64,000 nucleotides of DNA from Mycolicibacterium neworleansense. Lineage in GTDB: Bacteria > Actinomycetota > Actinomycetes > Mycobacteriales > Mycobacteriaceae. This document shows positions 26,820 to 34,915 of the stretch, piece after piece (the stretch's first letter is position 1; each line of letters begins with the position of its first letter). Below the pieces are notes generated by a model that had not been told where the DNA came from, did no database searches, and saw nothing but the letters and a program-made list of their open reading frames with translations. Location: contig NZ_CWKH01000001.1 of NCBI RefSeq assembly GCF_001245615.1, positions 1,054,001 through 1,118,000 on the forward strand. The letters are read 5' to 3'. A program made the translations under genes and the position numbers.

Positions 26820-26833
26820 CACAACATGTTCTA
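26820..26833. promoter_or_regulatory. KstR-like box (near match)
   Basis: CACAACATGTTCTA fits TnnAACnnGTTnnA at 7 of 8 fixed positions (first T is C). It ends 8 bases before the thioesterase ATG, so a bound repressor would block its initiation. Confidence 0.4.
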
Positions 26834-26841
26834 GTGCTGGC

Positions 26842-27471
26842 ATGGCGGGTTACACCTATGTCGAGGGTCTCAGCTCTGCAGATGTGCAGCGTCTGCGGGA
26901 GGTGTGGTCGCCGCTGGCCGACTCGGTGCGGGAGCTGATCGAAGCGAGCATTCGTTCGGAGGTCGACGCGGACGAGGTCGCCGCGGTGCGGGCCCAGATC
27001 GACGACGCGACAGCGCGGTTGCGGGCCAAGCAGATCGACGGCCCGTTCGGGGTGCGCTTCACCTCTGACGGGGACCGGATGCCGTGGGGCAACCCGGCGA
27101 TCGGTATCCGCAATCCGATCGCGCCGCCGCTGGTGATGGTGAAGGACGCGGACGGCGGCGTCCACACCGACTTTCACCTGGGCGCCCCGTACGAGGGGCC
27201 GCCCGGCCACGTGCACGGCGGCATGGTCGCCATGGTGCTGGATCACGTGTTGGGGGAGGTGGCTGCCAGCGACTCGGATCGCCCGCGGTTCACCGGCACC
27301 CTGACCATTCGCTACCTGCGGGCGACGCCGCTGGGTGACCTGCATGCCGAGGGGCGTATCACCCGCACCGACGGAATCAAAGCGTTTGCCTCTGGCCACG
27401 TTTCAGATGCCGATGGAATCACCGCCGAGGCCGAAGGGGTCTTCATCCTGCCGAAATGGGCGCGCGCCTGA
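26842..27471 (+). CDS. PaaI-type hotdog thioesterase
   Basis: A 209-residue protein. The N-terminal 75 residues are helical and charged, and the C-terminal part is a hotdog fold with GPPGHVHGGMVAMVLDHVLG, the PaaI/4HBT signature in which HGG precedes the catalytic helix. Such enzymes hydrolyse acyl-CoA thioesters. ATG 26842 is supported by the neighbour at 26767 and by the KstR-like dyad just before it; an ATG-less extension to 26815 is unlikely. Codon use is normal. A place in sterol or fatty-acyl-CoA breakdown is plausible if the box is real. Confidence 0.82.
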   Translation: MAGYTYVEGLSSADVQRLREVWSPLADSVRELIEASIRSEVDADEVAAVRAQIDDATARLRAKQIDGPFGVRFTSDGDRMPWGNPAIGIRNPIAPPLVMVKDADGGVHTDFHLGAPYEGPPGHVHGGMVAMVLDHVLGEVAASDSDRPRFTGTLTIRYLRATPLGDLHAEGRITRTDGIKAFASGHVSDADGITAEAEGVFILPKWARA

Positions 27472-27472
27472 G

Positions 27473-29530
27473 CTAGCGCGAGTCGCCTGCCGGCTCCACC
27501 CGATCGATCGCGATCTCTTCCAGGCTGCGGGTGATCGTGGTCAGTTCGCCGATCAGGATGCGGGCCGCACCGTTGTCGGCGGACAGAGTCGAGGCGACGT
27601 TGTGCACGCGGCGCAGCGCGGTCGACAGCTCGGCGGTGTCGAGACTCCACGGAACGGCCGGACTTGGCGGCGCCCCACGCAGCGCCTCCACGTAATCGTC
27701 CACCGCGGCGATGAACTCGCCGTGCAGGGCCGAGGACGGATGGGTCGGCAGGCTGTTCTCCAGCGTGGTGCAGGCACTGGTCACCGAGTTCAGCGCGGTG
27801 CGGTAGGACCGTAGCCACCGCCGCAGGACAGGGGGGTCCAGGCTGGTGGCGCCCCAGGCGGCCTCGAACGCGGCCCGCGCGCGGAACGCCCGCTGCCAGG
27901 CCGCCGACAGGATCTCGGCCGGGTGGTCGACCTCGTGCACGAATGCCTTGATCACCAGCGCGGCGTAGTCGATCTCGGTCATCAGCAGCTCCCCGGCGCG
28001 CTGGCGCAGCCGGATCATCGCGTGGTCGGGCAGCGCCACGTGGGCCATCACGGCCAGGGCGCCGCCGATCATCACGGCGAACAGCCGGTCGGCGTTGCCG
28101 GACCAGGGCTCCGACGCGCTCACCCCGACGGCGAACATGACGATCGTGCCCACCGCCGCGCCGATCGCGAGGTACCCGAATTGCGCGACGCCGTAGGCCA
28201 GTCCGACGAACACCAGCGCGCACACCGCGGAGCCGATCGGTCCGGGCTGCCAGACCAGCGTGATGATCGAGCCGACGACGATGCCCGCCCCCAGGCCGGC
28301 CATGCGCCCGGCGCAACGGGTGTAGGTGTGTGCCGTTTCCGGCCGGAGCACCACCACGACGGCCAGCGGCATCCAGTAGCCGTGCTCAAGTCCGCTGTAG
28401 CGGGCGGCCGCGACGGCCAGTGCTGTCGTCACCGAGAGCCGGATCGCGTGGCGCAGGATCGGCGAGGTCCAGGTCAGGTGGGAGCGGACCACGGCCGGTG
28501 CCGAGGACAGCGAGCCGATCAGGTCGGGCCGGTGCAGCTGACCGAACCGCAGGACCGCGGCCTCGCGCAGTTGTTCGCAGAATCGTTGTGCCAGCGCCGC
28601 TTCGGGCCCGGTCACGGCGGCCGCGGCAGTGTGGACGCGCACCAGGGCATGTTCGGCGTCCCGGCGCGCGGTGTGCCCGTGATCGGCGATGGCGTCGAGC
28701 AGTACCGCCGCGGCGGTCAGCAATTGCGGCAGCCCGTCGGCAGCCCCGTCCGCGGCGGATTCGTCGGCGGACTTCTCGCGGTCGGCGGTGGCATGCAGTG
28801 AGGCCAGGGTGCCGGCGAGGCGTTCGGGCAGCCGGTATCCACCGTGGTAGGCCCGCGGCCGCTGGCTCACCTGGCTGTCGGCGAACACTTCACGCAGCCA
28901 GGTCAGCGGTGCGTCGTCGACATCGGCAGCGCTGTTGGCCGCGACGTTGCGGGAATCGGTGGCCAGGGAGCGGTAGGCCCGGGTGAGTCCGTCACGCTGG
29001 GCACGCCAGCGCCGCGGTGGCCAGACCGCGATGAGCACCGCCTGCACCACACCGGCGATGACGACCAGGGTCGGGGCCAGCAGGGTCTGGCCGAGGGTCG
29101 GTGCGACCGGTGGTGCCAGCACCAGCAGGGCACTGGCAGCCGAGGCGACCAGGCCGGCGTTGGCCCCCAGCGACCACTGCATGCCCGCGGCGAAGCACCA
29201 CAACGCCACCGCGGCGATGAATACCGGGCTGTGCCCGCCGGCGAGAGTTCCGAGCAGCACGGCGATGGCCAGTTCGACGGAGCCGGTGACCACCAGGGGG
29301 ACCCGTCCGCCGGGGCTGCGCTGCAGCGCGATCGCGCCGGCGATGACGCCGCCGCCCAGTGTCCACATCGCGGTCGCGCCGGAGCCGAACGCCAGGGCGA
29401 TGGCCGTCACCGCCAGGACGCCGATCAGGCTGCGGGTCACCGCGCCGGCGTCGGGGGTGCTCAGCCGAAGCGCGTCGGCTGCCTGTCCGCCCGTGTGCAC
29501 CCCACCATTCTCACTCGGAGCGGGCCGCAT
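27473..29530 (-). CDS. FUSC-family membrane protein (aromatic acid exporter-like)
   Basis: A 685-residue membrane protein with two blocks of about six helices (residues 30-180 and 345-500) separated by a soluble part, and a soluble C-terminal domain. This layout and the segment AARYSGLEHGYWMPLAVVVV followed by LRPETAHTYTRC fit the FUSC/YccS/AaeB family, proposed exporters of aromatic acids or other small acids. ATG 29530 is chosen; the frame goes nine bases further to GTG 29539. It faces away from the EthD-like gene, with 54 bases between starts. Confidence 0.85.
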   Translation of the reverse strand: MRPAPSENGGVHTGGQAADALRLSTPDAGAVTRSLIGVLAVTAIALAFGSGATAMWTLGGGVIAGAIALQRSPGGRVPLVVTGSVELAIAVLLGTLAGGHSPVFIAAVALWCFAAGMQWSLGANAGLVASAASALLVLAPPVAPTLGQTLLAPTLVVIAGVVQAVLIAVWPPRRWRAQRDGLTRAYRSLATDSRNVAANSAADVDDAPLTWLREVFADSQVSQRPRAYHGGYRLPERLAGTLASLHATADREKSADESAADGAADGLPQLLTAAAVLLDAIADHGHTARRDAEHALVRVHTAAAAVTGPEAALAQRFCEQLREAAVLRFGQLHRPDLIGSLSSAPAVVRSHLTWTSPILRHAIRLSVTTALAVAAARYSGLEHGYWMPLAVVVVLRPETAHTYTRCAGRMAGLGAGIVVGSIITLVWQPGPIGSAVCALVFVGLAYGVAQFGYLAIGAAVGTIVMFAVGVSASEPWSGNADRLFAVMIGGALAVMAHVALPDHAMIRLRQRAGELLMTEIDYAALVIKAFVHEVDHPAEILSAAWQRAFRARAAFEAAWGATSLDPPVLRRWLRSYRTALNSVTSACTTLENSLPTHPSSALHGEFIAAVDDYVEALRGAPPSPAVPWSLDTAELSTALRRVHNVASTLSADNGAARILIGELTTITRSLEEIAIDRVEPAGDSR

Positions 29531-29584
29531 GTGTGCCAACCGTCCCGCGTGGCGCGGATCGGTGCGCCGGTAGGTTCTTCGACC

Positions 29585-30298
29585 GTGGAGAAAGTCATCG
29601 TTCTACTGCGCGCCCCGCAATCGGACCAGCAGTGGTGTGAGCGGCTGCGCACCCGCATCGCCGACGAGTTGCTGGCGCTCGGGCTGCCGGGCCTGACGGT
29701 CAATGTCCGTGACGATGAGGTGCGCGAGTCGTTGATGACGTTGACGACGCTGGACCCGCCGGTGGTCGCCGTCGTCAGCCTGTGGGTGCAGCAATATTAC
29801 GGCGAACAGGTTAGGCAGGCGTTGGAAGTGCTTGCCGCCGAATGTGATTCGCTTGCCGCATATCTAGTGACCGAATCGGTTCCGTTGCCCGGGCCGCAGG
29901 CCGGGCCGGGGGAGCGGACCGACGGCCTGGCCAACATCGCGCTGCTGCGTCGGCCCGCCGATCTCGACGAGGCCACCTGGCTGCACCGCTGGCACCTCGA
30001 CCACACCTCGGTGGCGATCGAAACCCAGGACACGTTCGGCTACACCCAGAACACCGTCGTCCGTGCCCTGACCGAGGGTGCGCCGCAGATCGACGGGATC
30101 GTGGAGGAGTTGTTCCGCCAGGCGGCGGTGTCGGATCTGCATGCGTTCTTCGGTGCGGCCGATGATGACGATCTGGCCGATCGCATGCGCCGAATGGTCG
30201 CCAGTACCGACGCGTTCGGCGCCAGCAGCAACATCGACACCGTGCCGACCAGTCGCTACGTCTACTCGAGTCCGTTCGGTGCACCCGGGCGGGGATAG
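29585..30298 (+). CDS. EthD-like (dimeric alpha-beta barrel) protein
   Basis: A 237-residue protein starting at GTG 29585. The central region (RPADLDEATWLHRWHLDHTS) and the closing TDAFGASSNIDTVPTSRYVY match EthD-domain proteins, which have the ferredoxin-like dimer fold and are often found beside P450 or degradation genes. It is about twice the length of single-domain EthD, so two half-domains are likely, the first being less conserved. The role is not known. Its stop is followed immediately by a KstR box belonging to the next gene. Confidence 0.72.
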   Translation: MEKVIVLLRAPQSDQQWCERLRTRIADELLALGLPGLTVNVRDDEVRESLMTLTTLDPPVVAVVSLWVQQYYGEQVRQALEVLAAECDSLAAYLVTESVPLPGPQAGPGERTDGLANIALLRRPADLDEATWLHRWHLDHTSVAIETQDTFGYTQNTVVRALTEGAPQIDGIVEELFRQAAVSDLHAFFGAADDDDLADRMRRMVASTDAFGASSNIDTVPTSRYVYSSPFGAPGRG

Positions 30299-30312
30299 TG
30301 GAACGTGTTCTA
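30299..30312. promoter_or_regulatory. KstR box before the enoyl-CoA hydratase
   Basis: TGGAACGTGTTCTA is an exact match to TnnAACnnGTTnnA, 43 bases before the ATG of the hydratase gene and directly after the stop of the EthD-like gene. Confidence 0.7.
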
Positions 30313-30354
30313 GTTAGGCTGCAGCGGTCACGGCGCGCACGCGAGGAGTGAGAG

Positions 30355-31110
30355 ATGACCCTGCTGATCGAGGACAACAACCGGGTTCGCACGCTGACCC
30401 TCAACCGTCCGGACGCGCTGAACGCGTTCAACGAGGCGTTGTACGACGCGACGACCGTCGCCCTGCGTGCGGCCGCCGAGGATCCCGACGTCGCAGTGGT
30501 GCTGTTGACCGGGGCCGGCCGGGGATTCAGCGCGGGCAACGACCTCGTCGAGATGCAGGAGCGCATCACCAACCCGGAATCCACCCCGGGTGAGCACGGG
30601 TTCTACGGGATGCTCGAAGTGCTCGCGGATTTCCCGAAGCCGTTGATCTGTGCGGTCAACGGGGTCGGCGTGGGCATCGGTGCGACCATCCTCGGCTTCG
30701 CAGACCTGGCGTTCATGTCGTCCTCGGCGCGCTTGAAGTGTCCGTTCACCAGCCTGGGCGTGGCGCCCGAGGCGGCCTCGTCCTACCTGATGCCCCGGCT
30801 GCTGGGTAGGCAGAATGCCGCCTGGCTGCTGATGTCCTCGGAGTGGGTGGACGCGACCGAGGCCCAACAGATGGGTCTGGTGTGGAAGGTCTGCGAGCCC
30901 GATGATCTGCTGGCCGAGGCTCGCCGGCATGCCGAAATCCTGGCGGCCAAGCCGATTTCGAGCCTCGTCGCCGTCAAGCAGGCCATGGTGGCCCCGATCC
31001 GCGATGCGATCTCGGCGGCCGTGGAGCGGGAGAAGGCGCTGTTCGTCGAACTGGTGGGTGCGGCGGCCAATGTCGACGCGCTGGCCCAGTTCGCCGACCG
31101 CAAGCGCTAG
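30355..31110 (+). CDS. Enoyl-CoA hydratase/isomerase
   Basis: A 251-residue crotonase-fold enzyme. AGRGFSAGNDLVEMQ forms the first half of the oxyanion hole, and NGVGVGIGATILGFADLAFM with FTSLGVAPEAASSYLMPRLL the second, with one acidic residue in APEAASS at the catalytic position, as in isomerases of the Eci/PaaG type rather than the two-Glu hydratases. GAGGAG lies just before ATG 30355. The upstream KstR box suggests regulation with sterol degradation. The 3' end overlaps bfd by 4 bases on the opposite strand. Confidence 0.9.
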   Translation: MTLLIEDNNRVRTLTLNRPDALNAFNEALYDATTVALRAAAEDPDVAVVLLTGAGRGFSAGNDLVEMQERITNPESTPGEHGFYGMLEVLADFPKPLICAVNGVGVGIGATILGFADLAFMSSSARLKCPFTSLGVAPEAASSYLMPRLLGRQNAAWLLMSSEWVDATEAQQMGLVWKVCEPDDLLAEARRHAEILAAKPISSLVAVKQAMVAPIRDAISAAVEREKALFVELVGAAANVDALAQFADRKR

Positions 31111-31322
31111 CGGGTGGCCCGGGACGGGCAACCGTTGAACTGGGTTGGGCAGCCCTCAGCTGCCTGGTGGGCGGCGATGATGGCGCGGATCGTGCGCCGG
31201 CAACGTCCACAATCGGCACCCGCCCCGCAGGCCTCGGCCACCTCTTTGGAGGTGGTGGCGCCGGACTCGACGATCTCGTTGACGACCTGACTGGTCGCCC
31301 CGGTACACAGGCAGACGAACAT
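31107..31322 (-). CDS. bfd: Bacterioferritin-associated ferredoxin
   Basis: A 71-residue [2Fe-2S] protein. It starts MFVCLCTGAT and continues with CGAGADCGRC, giving the four-Cys CxC...CxxC pattern of Bfd, followed by the helix TIRAIIAAH. Bfd binds bacterioferritin and passes electrons to its heme to release stored iron. It lies opposite the bfrA gene in this window. Its ATG overlaps the stop of the preceding unknown gene as TGATG. Extra Cys in the tail (GCPTQFNGCPS) are unusual and may be lineage specific. Confidence 0.9.
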   Translation of the reverse strand: MFVCLCTGATSQVVNEIVESGATTSKEVAEACGAGADCGRCRRTIRAIIAAHQAAEGCPTQFNGCPSRATR

Positions 31323-31957
31323 CAGTCGTCCTGCTCGTCGACGTTCATGATGTGGGCCAACTTGCCGACGAACAGGCTGGGGTACGCGCCGAATCCGGCC
31401 GTGGCCATCCACTCGGCGGCCGCGTCGGGGTGGTCGATCCACTGCCGGGCGCTGACCTCGTCGGAGACCTCCTGCAGGATCATCACTTCCTGGCCGTCGT
31501 CGAGCGCCTGATAGACCCAGATCTTGCGGATGCCGCTCTGCTCGAAGCGGTCGAGACCGTCGTGCACCTTGCGCATCAGGGTCGGCACGTCGTCGACGGT
31601 GGCCACGGCGCCCACGACCACCCCGGCCACATGCCCCTCCGGGGACGGCTCGGTCAGATCGATCTTCTCCACCACTTCGCCACCGAATATCGGTGGAATA
31701 TCTTCGACGCCGGAAATATCGAACCATTCGAAAATCGCCGGCGACCGCAGCACGTCGCGGATGGACCGGGCGTGCCGGATACCGATCGTCACCAATACGC
31801 GGCCGGGTTCCCAAATTGATTTATACAGCACCACATGATGGGCGCCGATCGACAATAGGCCGGACCGGTGTTTCTTCATCCATTTCCACATTTGATCGAC
31901 ATCGTCGACGCGGAAATCGCAAGAAAGGATGAGCGAGTGCAAATCGTACTCACTCAT
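31322..31957 (-). CDS. Conserved protein coupled to bfd, function unknown
   Basis: A 211-residue cytosolic protein of alternating beta/alpha pattern. It has segments resembling two ferredoxin-like (ABM-type) halves: SLILSCDFRVDDVDQMWKWM near the start and AVATVDDVPTLMRKVHDGLD later, each followed by strand-rich parts (VLVTIGIRHA; KIWVYQALDDGQEVMILQEV). I do not recognise a named family. It is first in an operon with bfd, and its start faces bfrA across an IdeR-like site, so a role in iron or heme handling is the best guess. Its 5' end is markedly richer in A and T than neighbours. Confidence 0.75.
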   Translation of the reverse strand: MSEYDLHSLILSCDFRVDDVDQMWKWMKKHRSGLLSIGAHHVVLYKSIWEPGRVLVTIGIRHARSIRDVLRSPAIFEWFDISGVEDIPPIFGGEVVEKIDLTEPSPEGHVAGVVVGAVATVDDVPTLMRKVHDGLDRFEQSGIRKIWVYQALDDGQEVMILQEVSDEVSARQWIDHPDAAAEWMATAGFGAYPSLFVGKLAHIMNVDEQDD

Positions 31958-31993
31958 TTGTTACCGGCCTTTCTTTCGCGGTGCGGCAAGAGA

Positions 31994-32012
31994 TTAGCGC
32001 AGTCTAACCTTA
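31994..32012. promoter_or_regulatory. IdeR (iron) box-like site between bfd operon and bfrA
   Basis: TTAGCGCAGTCTAACCTTA agrees with the IdeR consensus TTAGGTTAGGCTAACCTAA at 14 of 19 bases, with a very good right half. A further TTAG/TTAGG run (to 32018) adjoins it, as in tandem iron boxes. It lies 37 bases before the unknown gene of the bfd operon. Confidence 0.55.
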
Positions 32013-32198
32013 GTTAGGACAGCCAGTCCACTCTTCGTGGCCACGCCTCGGTCCGGTTGGGTCGGCCGGTCCGACAAGTCCCAAGAACACGCCGAATTGG
32101 CTGAGAACCATTGCGCCGCGGCGTGCTTTCTGGACTAGATTGGATGTGCACGGCAAACGGCAACACTTGACCAGCCCTCAAGGTGCTTAGGAGTGACG

Positions 32199-32678
32199 AT
32201 GCAAGGCGATCCCGATGTGCTGAAATTGCTCAACGAGCAATTGACCAGCGAACTCACCGCAATTAACCAATATTTCCTGCACTCGAAAATGCAGGACAAT
32301 TGGGGATTCACCGAATTGGCGGAACACACCCGCGCCGAGTCTTTCGAGGAGATGCGGCACGCGGAGACCATCACCGACCGAATCCTGCTCTTGGACGGTC
32401 TGCCCAACTATCAGCGGCTTTTCTCGCTGCGCGTCGGCCAGACGCTGCGTGAACAGTTCGAGGCCGACCTGGCGATCGAGTACGAGGTGGTGGCCCGGCT
32501 CAAGCCCGGCATCATCATGTGCCGGGAAAAGCAGGACGCGACTTCCGCGGGGATCCTGGAGACCATCCTGGCCGACGAGGAAGGCCACATCGACTACCTG
32601 GAGACCCAGCTCGAGCTCATGGAGAAGCTCGGCGACGCGCTCTACGCCGCGCAGTGCGTCTCTCGGCCGCCGCAATAA
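32199..32678 (+). CDS. bfrA: Bacterioferritin BfrA
   Basis: A 159-residue heme-containing ferritin that stores iron as a 24-mer. It begins MQGDPDVLKLLNEQLTSELT and keeps the ferroxidase ligands Glu18, Glu51 and His54 (SFEEMRHAE), Glu94, Glu127 and His130 (ADEEGHIDYLE) and the heme ligand Met52. The sequence is nearly that of M. tuberculosis BfrA. AGGAG five bases before fixes ATG 32199 rather than GTG 32193. The 240-base leader holds an IdeR-like site; a possible -10 (TAGATT, 32136-32141) is near it. Confidence 0.96.
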   Translation: MQGDPDVLKLLNEQLTSELTAINQYFLHSKMQDNWGFTELAEHTRAESFEEMRHAETITDRILLLDGLPNYQRLFSLRVGQTLREQFEADLAIEYEVVARLKPGIIMCREKQDATSAGILETILADEEGHIDYLETQLELMEKLGDALYAAQCVSRPPQ

Positions 32679-32696
32679 GCACCTGCCGTTTCGGTT

Positions 32697-32750
32697 CGAA
32701 CCGCCCTGGGTAGCCGGTGATCGCCGGTCGCCCGGGGCGGTTTCGTTTGC
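32697..32750 (+). terminator. Terminator after bfrA
   Basis: AACCGCCC (32699-32706) pairs with GGGCGGTT (32735-32742), with further inner pairing (GCCGGTGATCGCCGGT), then TTTCGTTT. This has the stem and T-rich tail of an intrinsic terminator, 21 bases after the stop. Confidence 0.75.
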
Positions 32751-32816
32751 GCTGTAACTTTCATAGCTTGTCTAACGATACTCATGGTTGAACTGGCAGG
32801 CAGGTGAAAGGAAGTC

Positions 32817-34874
32817 ATGTCGAGCCCATCAACCACCGTCGAGCAGCCGTCGGGCGGGGCGCTGTTGAGCGTGCGCAGGCGCAACCTGGTGTTCGTCGCA
32901 GTCCTGCTCGGCATGCTGCTCGCATCGCTCAACCAGACCATCGTCGCCACCGCCCTTCCGACTGTCGTGGCCGACCTCGGTGGTGCCGGGCATCAGGCAT
33001 GGGTGGTCACCAGTTACCTGCTCGCCTCGACCGTCGTCACCGCCGTCGTCGGCAAGGTCGGCGACATCTTCGGCCGCAAAGCCGTGTACCAGGCAGCGGT
33101 CCTGTGTTTTCTCGCCGGATCGGTGCTCAGCGGCTTGTCCGGGTCCATGGCCATGCTGGTGGCCGCGCGCGCACTTCAGGGGATCGGCGGCGGCGCGATC
33201 ATGGTCACCTCGTCCGCACTGATCGCCGAGGTGATCCCGCTGCGCGACCGCGGGCGCTATCAGGGGGCGCTCGGCGCGGTATTCGGTGTCACGACCGTGG
33301 CCGGCCCGCTGCTCGGTGGTTTCGTCACCGACCACCTCGGTTGGCGGTGGGCGTTCTGGCTCAGCATTCCGGTGGGCGTCGTCGTTCTTCTGGTCTCGGC
33401 CGCCACGATTCCGGCGCTGACTTCTCGTGCGGCCCGCCCGGTGATCGACTACGCGGGCATCTTCTGGGTCGGGATCGGCGCGTCCGGTCTCACGCTGGCC
33501 ACCAGCCTCGGCGGCGAGTTGGCCTGGACCTCGCCGACCATCGTCGGACTGGTGATCGCGTCGGTCCTGGCGCTGGCGATGTTCGTCCGGGCCGAAACCC
33601 GGGCGGCCGAACCGATTCTGCCGATGCGCCTGTTCCGGAATCCGGTCTTCACCATGTGCTGTGTGCTGTCGCTGGTGGTCGGGTTCGCCATGCTCGGCGC
33701 GCTGACCTTCATGCCCACCTTCATGCAGTTCGTCGACGGTGTGTCGCCGTCCGAATCCGGATTGCGCACGATGCCGATGGTGATCGGTCTGCTGATCACC
33801 TCGACCGTGAGCGGCAGTCTGGTGGGTCGCACCGGTCGCTACAAGATCTATCCGGTCGCCGGTACGGCGATCATGCTCGTCGGCTTCTTGCTGCTGTCGC
33901 GGATGAATGCCGCCACCCCGATCCCGCTTCAGTCGCTCTATCTGCTGATCCTGGGCGCCGGCATCGGAATGTGCATGCAGGTGCTCGTGCTCATCGTGCA
34001 GAACACCTCGGATTTCACCGATCTCGGTGTGGCGACGTCCGGCGTGACGTTCTTCCGGACCATCGGCAGTTCGTTCGGCGCCGCCATTTTCGGTTCGCTG
34101 TTCGCCGGCTTCCTGTCGGACCGGCTGCCGGGTGCGCTCGCAGCCAGCGGTGCCCCGCCGGTGGCCGGGGACTCACCCAAGGCGTTGCACGAGCTCACGC
34201 CCGAGGTCGCCGCACCGATCGTCAACGCCTACGCCGATGCGCTGGATCTGGTGTTCCTGTGTGCCGCACCGGTGGCACTGGCCGGCTTGATCGTGGCGTT
34301 GTTCCTCAAGGAGGTCCCGCTGGTCGAGGCTGAGGCGACGCTGGCGGCCGACCTCGGCGAAGGCTTCGGCATGCCGAGCGCGGAATCCTCGGATCAGGTT
34401 CTGGAGACGGTGGTCAGCCGGCTGATGCGCAGCTCACCGGAGATCCGGCTGCGCAGCGTTGCCGGGAAACCGGGATGCGAGCTGGATGTGGCGGGGCTGT
34501 GGGCGCTGCTCAAGATCTACCGGCACGGCCAGATCTTCGGCTCGGCACGGCTGACCGAGATCGCCGACCGGCTCGTCGTGCCGTTCGAAGTGCTCGAGCC
34601 GACGTTCAACCGGTTGGTGCAGGACGGCTACGTGTTGCGTACCGGGGACAGTCTGTGGCTGACCCAGAAGGGGGCACGGCAGGTCGACGGCGTGTCCGCG
34701 GCGCTGGTGGAGAGGATCGTCGACAAGCTCGGTGAATCGCCGTCCTTCGAGGGCCGCCCGGACCGTGCCCAGGTCGAGGCCGCGCTCGAGCGCATCGCCC
34801 ACCGGGTGGTGGTGCAACGTGACTGGGGTGACGACGATGCGTCGCAGCTCAGCGCCGCGGGAACGAAAAACTAG
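32817..34874 (+). CDS. MFS exporter (DHA2/EmrB type) with fused C-terminal winged-helix-like domain
   Basis: A 685-residue protein equivalent in size and context to M. tuberculosis Rv1877. Residues 20-500 form a 14-helix drug exporter: LNQTIVATALPTVVADLG (motif of the first helix), GKVGDIFGRK, and RALQGIGGGAIMVTSSALIA (motif C). After helix 14 (LVFLCAAPVALAGLIVALFL) about 170 soluble residues follow; LWALLKIYRHGQIFGSARL, EPTFNRLVQDGYVLRTGD and LWLTQKGARQV look like a winged helix. AAAGGAAG precedes ATG 32817. Substrate unknown. The gene follows bfrA after a terminator and ends inside the KstR-type site of the next gene. Confidence 0.88.
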   Translation: MSSPSTTVEQPSGGALLSVRRRNLVFVAVLLGMLLASLNQTIVATALPTVVADLGGAGHQAWVVTSYLLASTVVTAVVGKVGDIFGRKAVYQAAVLCFLAGSVLSGLSGSMAMLVAARALQGIGGGAIMVTSSALIAEVIPLRDRGRYQGALGAVFGVTTVAGPLLGGFVTDHLGWRWAFWLSIPVGVVVLLVSAATIPALTSRAARPVIDYAGIFWVGIGASGLTLATSLGGELAWTSPTIVGLVIASVLALAMFVRAETRAAEPILPMRLFRNPVFTMCCVLSLVVGFAMLGALTFMPTFMQFVDGVSPSESGLRTMPMVIGLLITSTVSGSLVGRTGRYKIYPVAGTAIMLVGFLLLSRMNAATPIPLQSLYLLILGAGIGMCMQVLVLIVQNTSDFTDLGVATSGVTFFRTIGSSFGAAIFGSLFAGFLSDRLPGALAASGAPPVAGDSPKALHELTPEVAAPIVNAYADALDLVFLCAAPVALAGLIVALFLKEVPLVEAEATLAADLGEGFGMPSAESSDQVLETVVSRLMRSSPEIRLRSVAGKPGCELDVAGLWALLKIYRHGQIFGSARLTEIADRLVVPFEVLEPTFNRLVQDGYVLRTGDSLWLTQKGARQVDGVSAALVERIVDKLGESPSFEGRPDRAQVEAALERIAHRVVVQRDWGDDDASQLSAAGTKN

Positions 34875-34885
34875 AACTTGTTCCA
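34872..34885. promoter_or_regulatory. KstR box before the AhpD-like gene
   Basis: TAGAACTTGTTCCA matches TnnAACnnGTTnnA exactly. Its first three bases are the stop codon of the exporter gene; it ends 30 bases before ATG 34916. Confidence 0.7.
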
Positions 34886-34915
34886 GAATCGTCTCGCGTT
34901 GCGTACGATTCGGCC

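Noticed and set aside
32691..32702. Palindrome CGGTTCGAACCG after bfrA as a LexA or regulator site
   Set aside because: It lies in the terminator region and lacks the N4 spacer of the LexA consensus, so it is more likely part of RNA structure.
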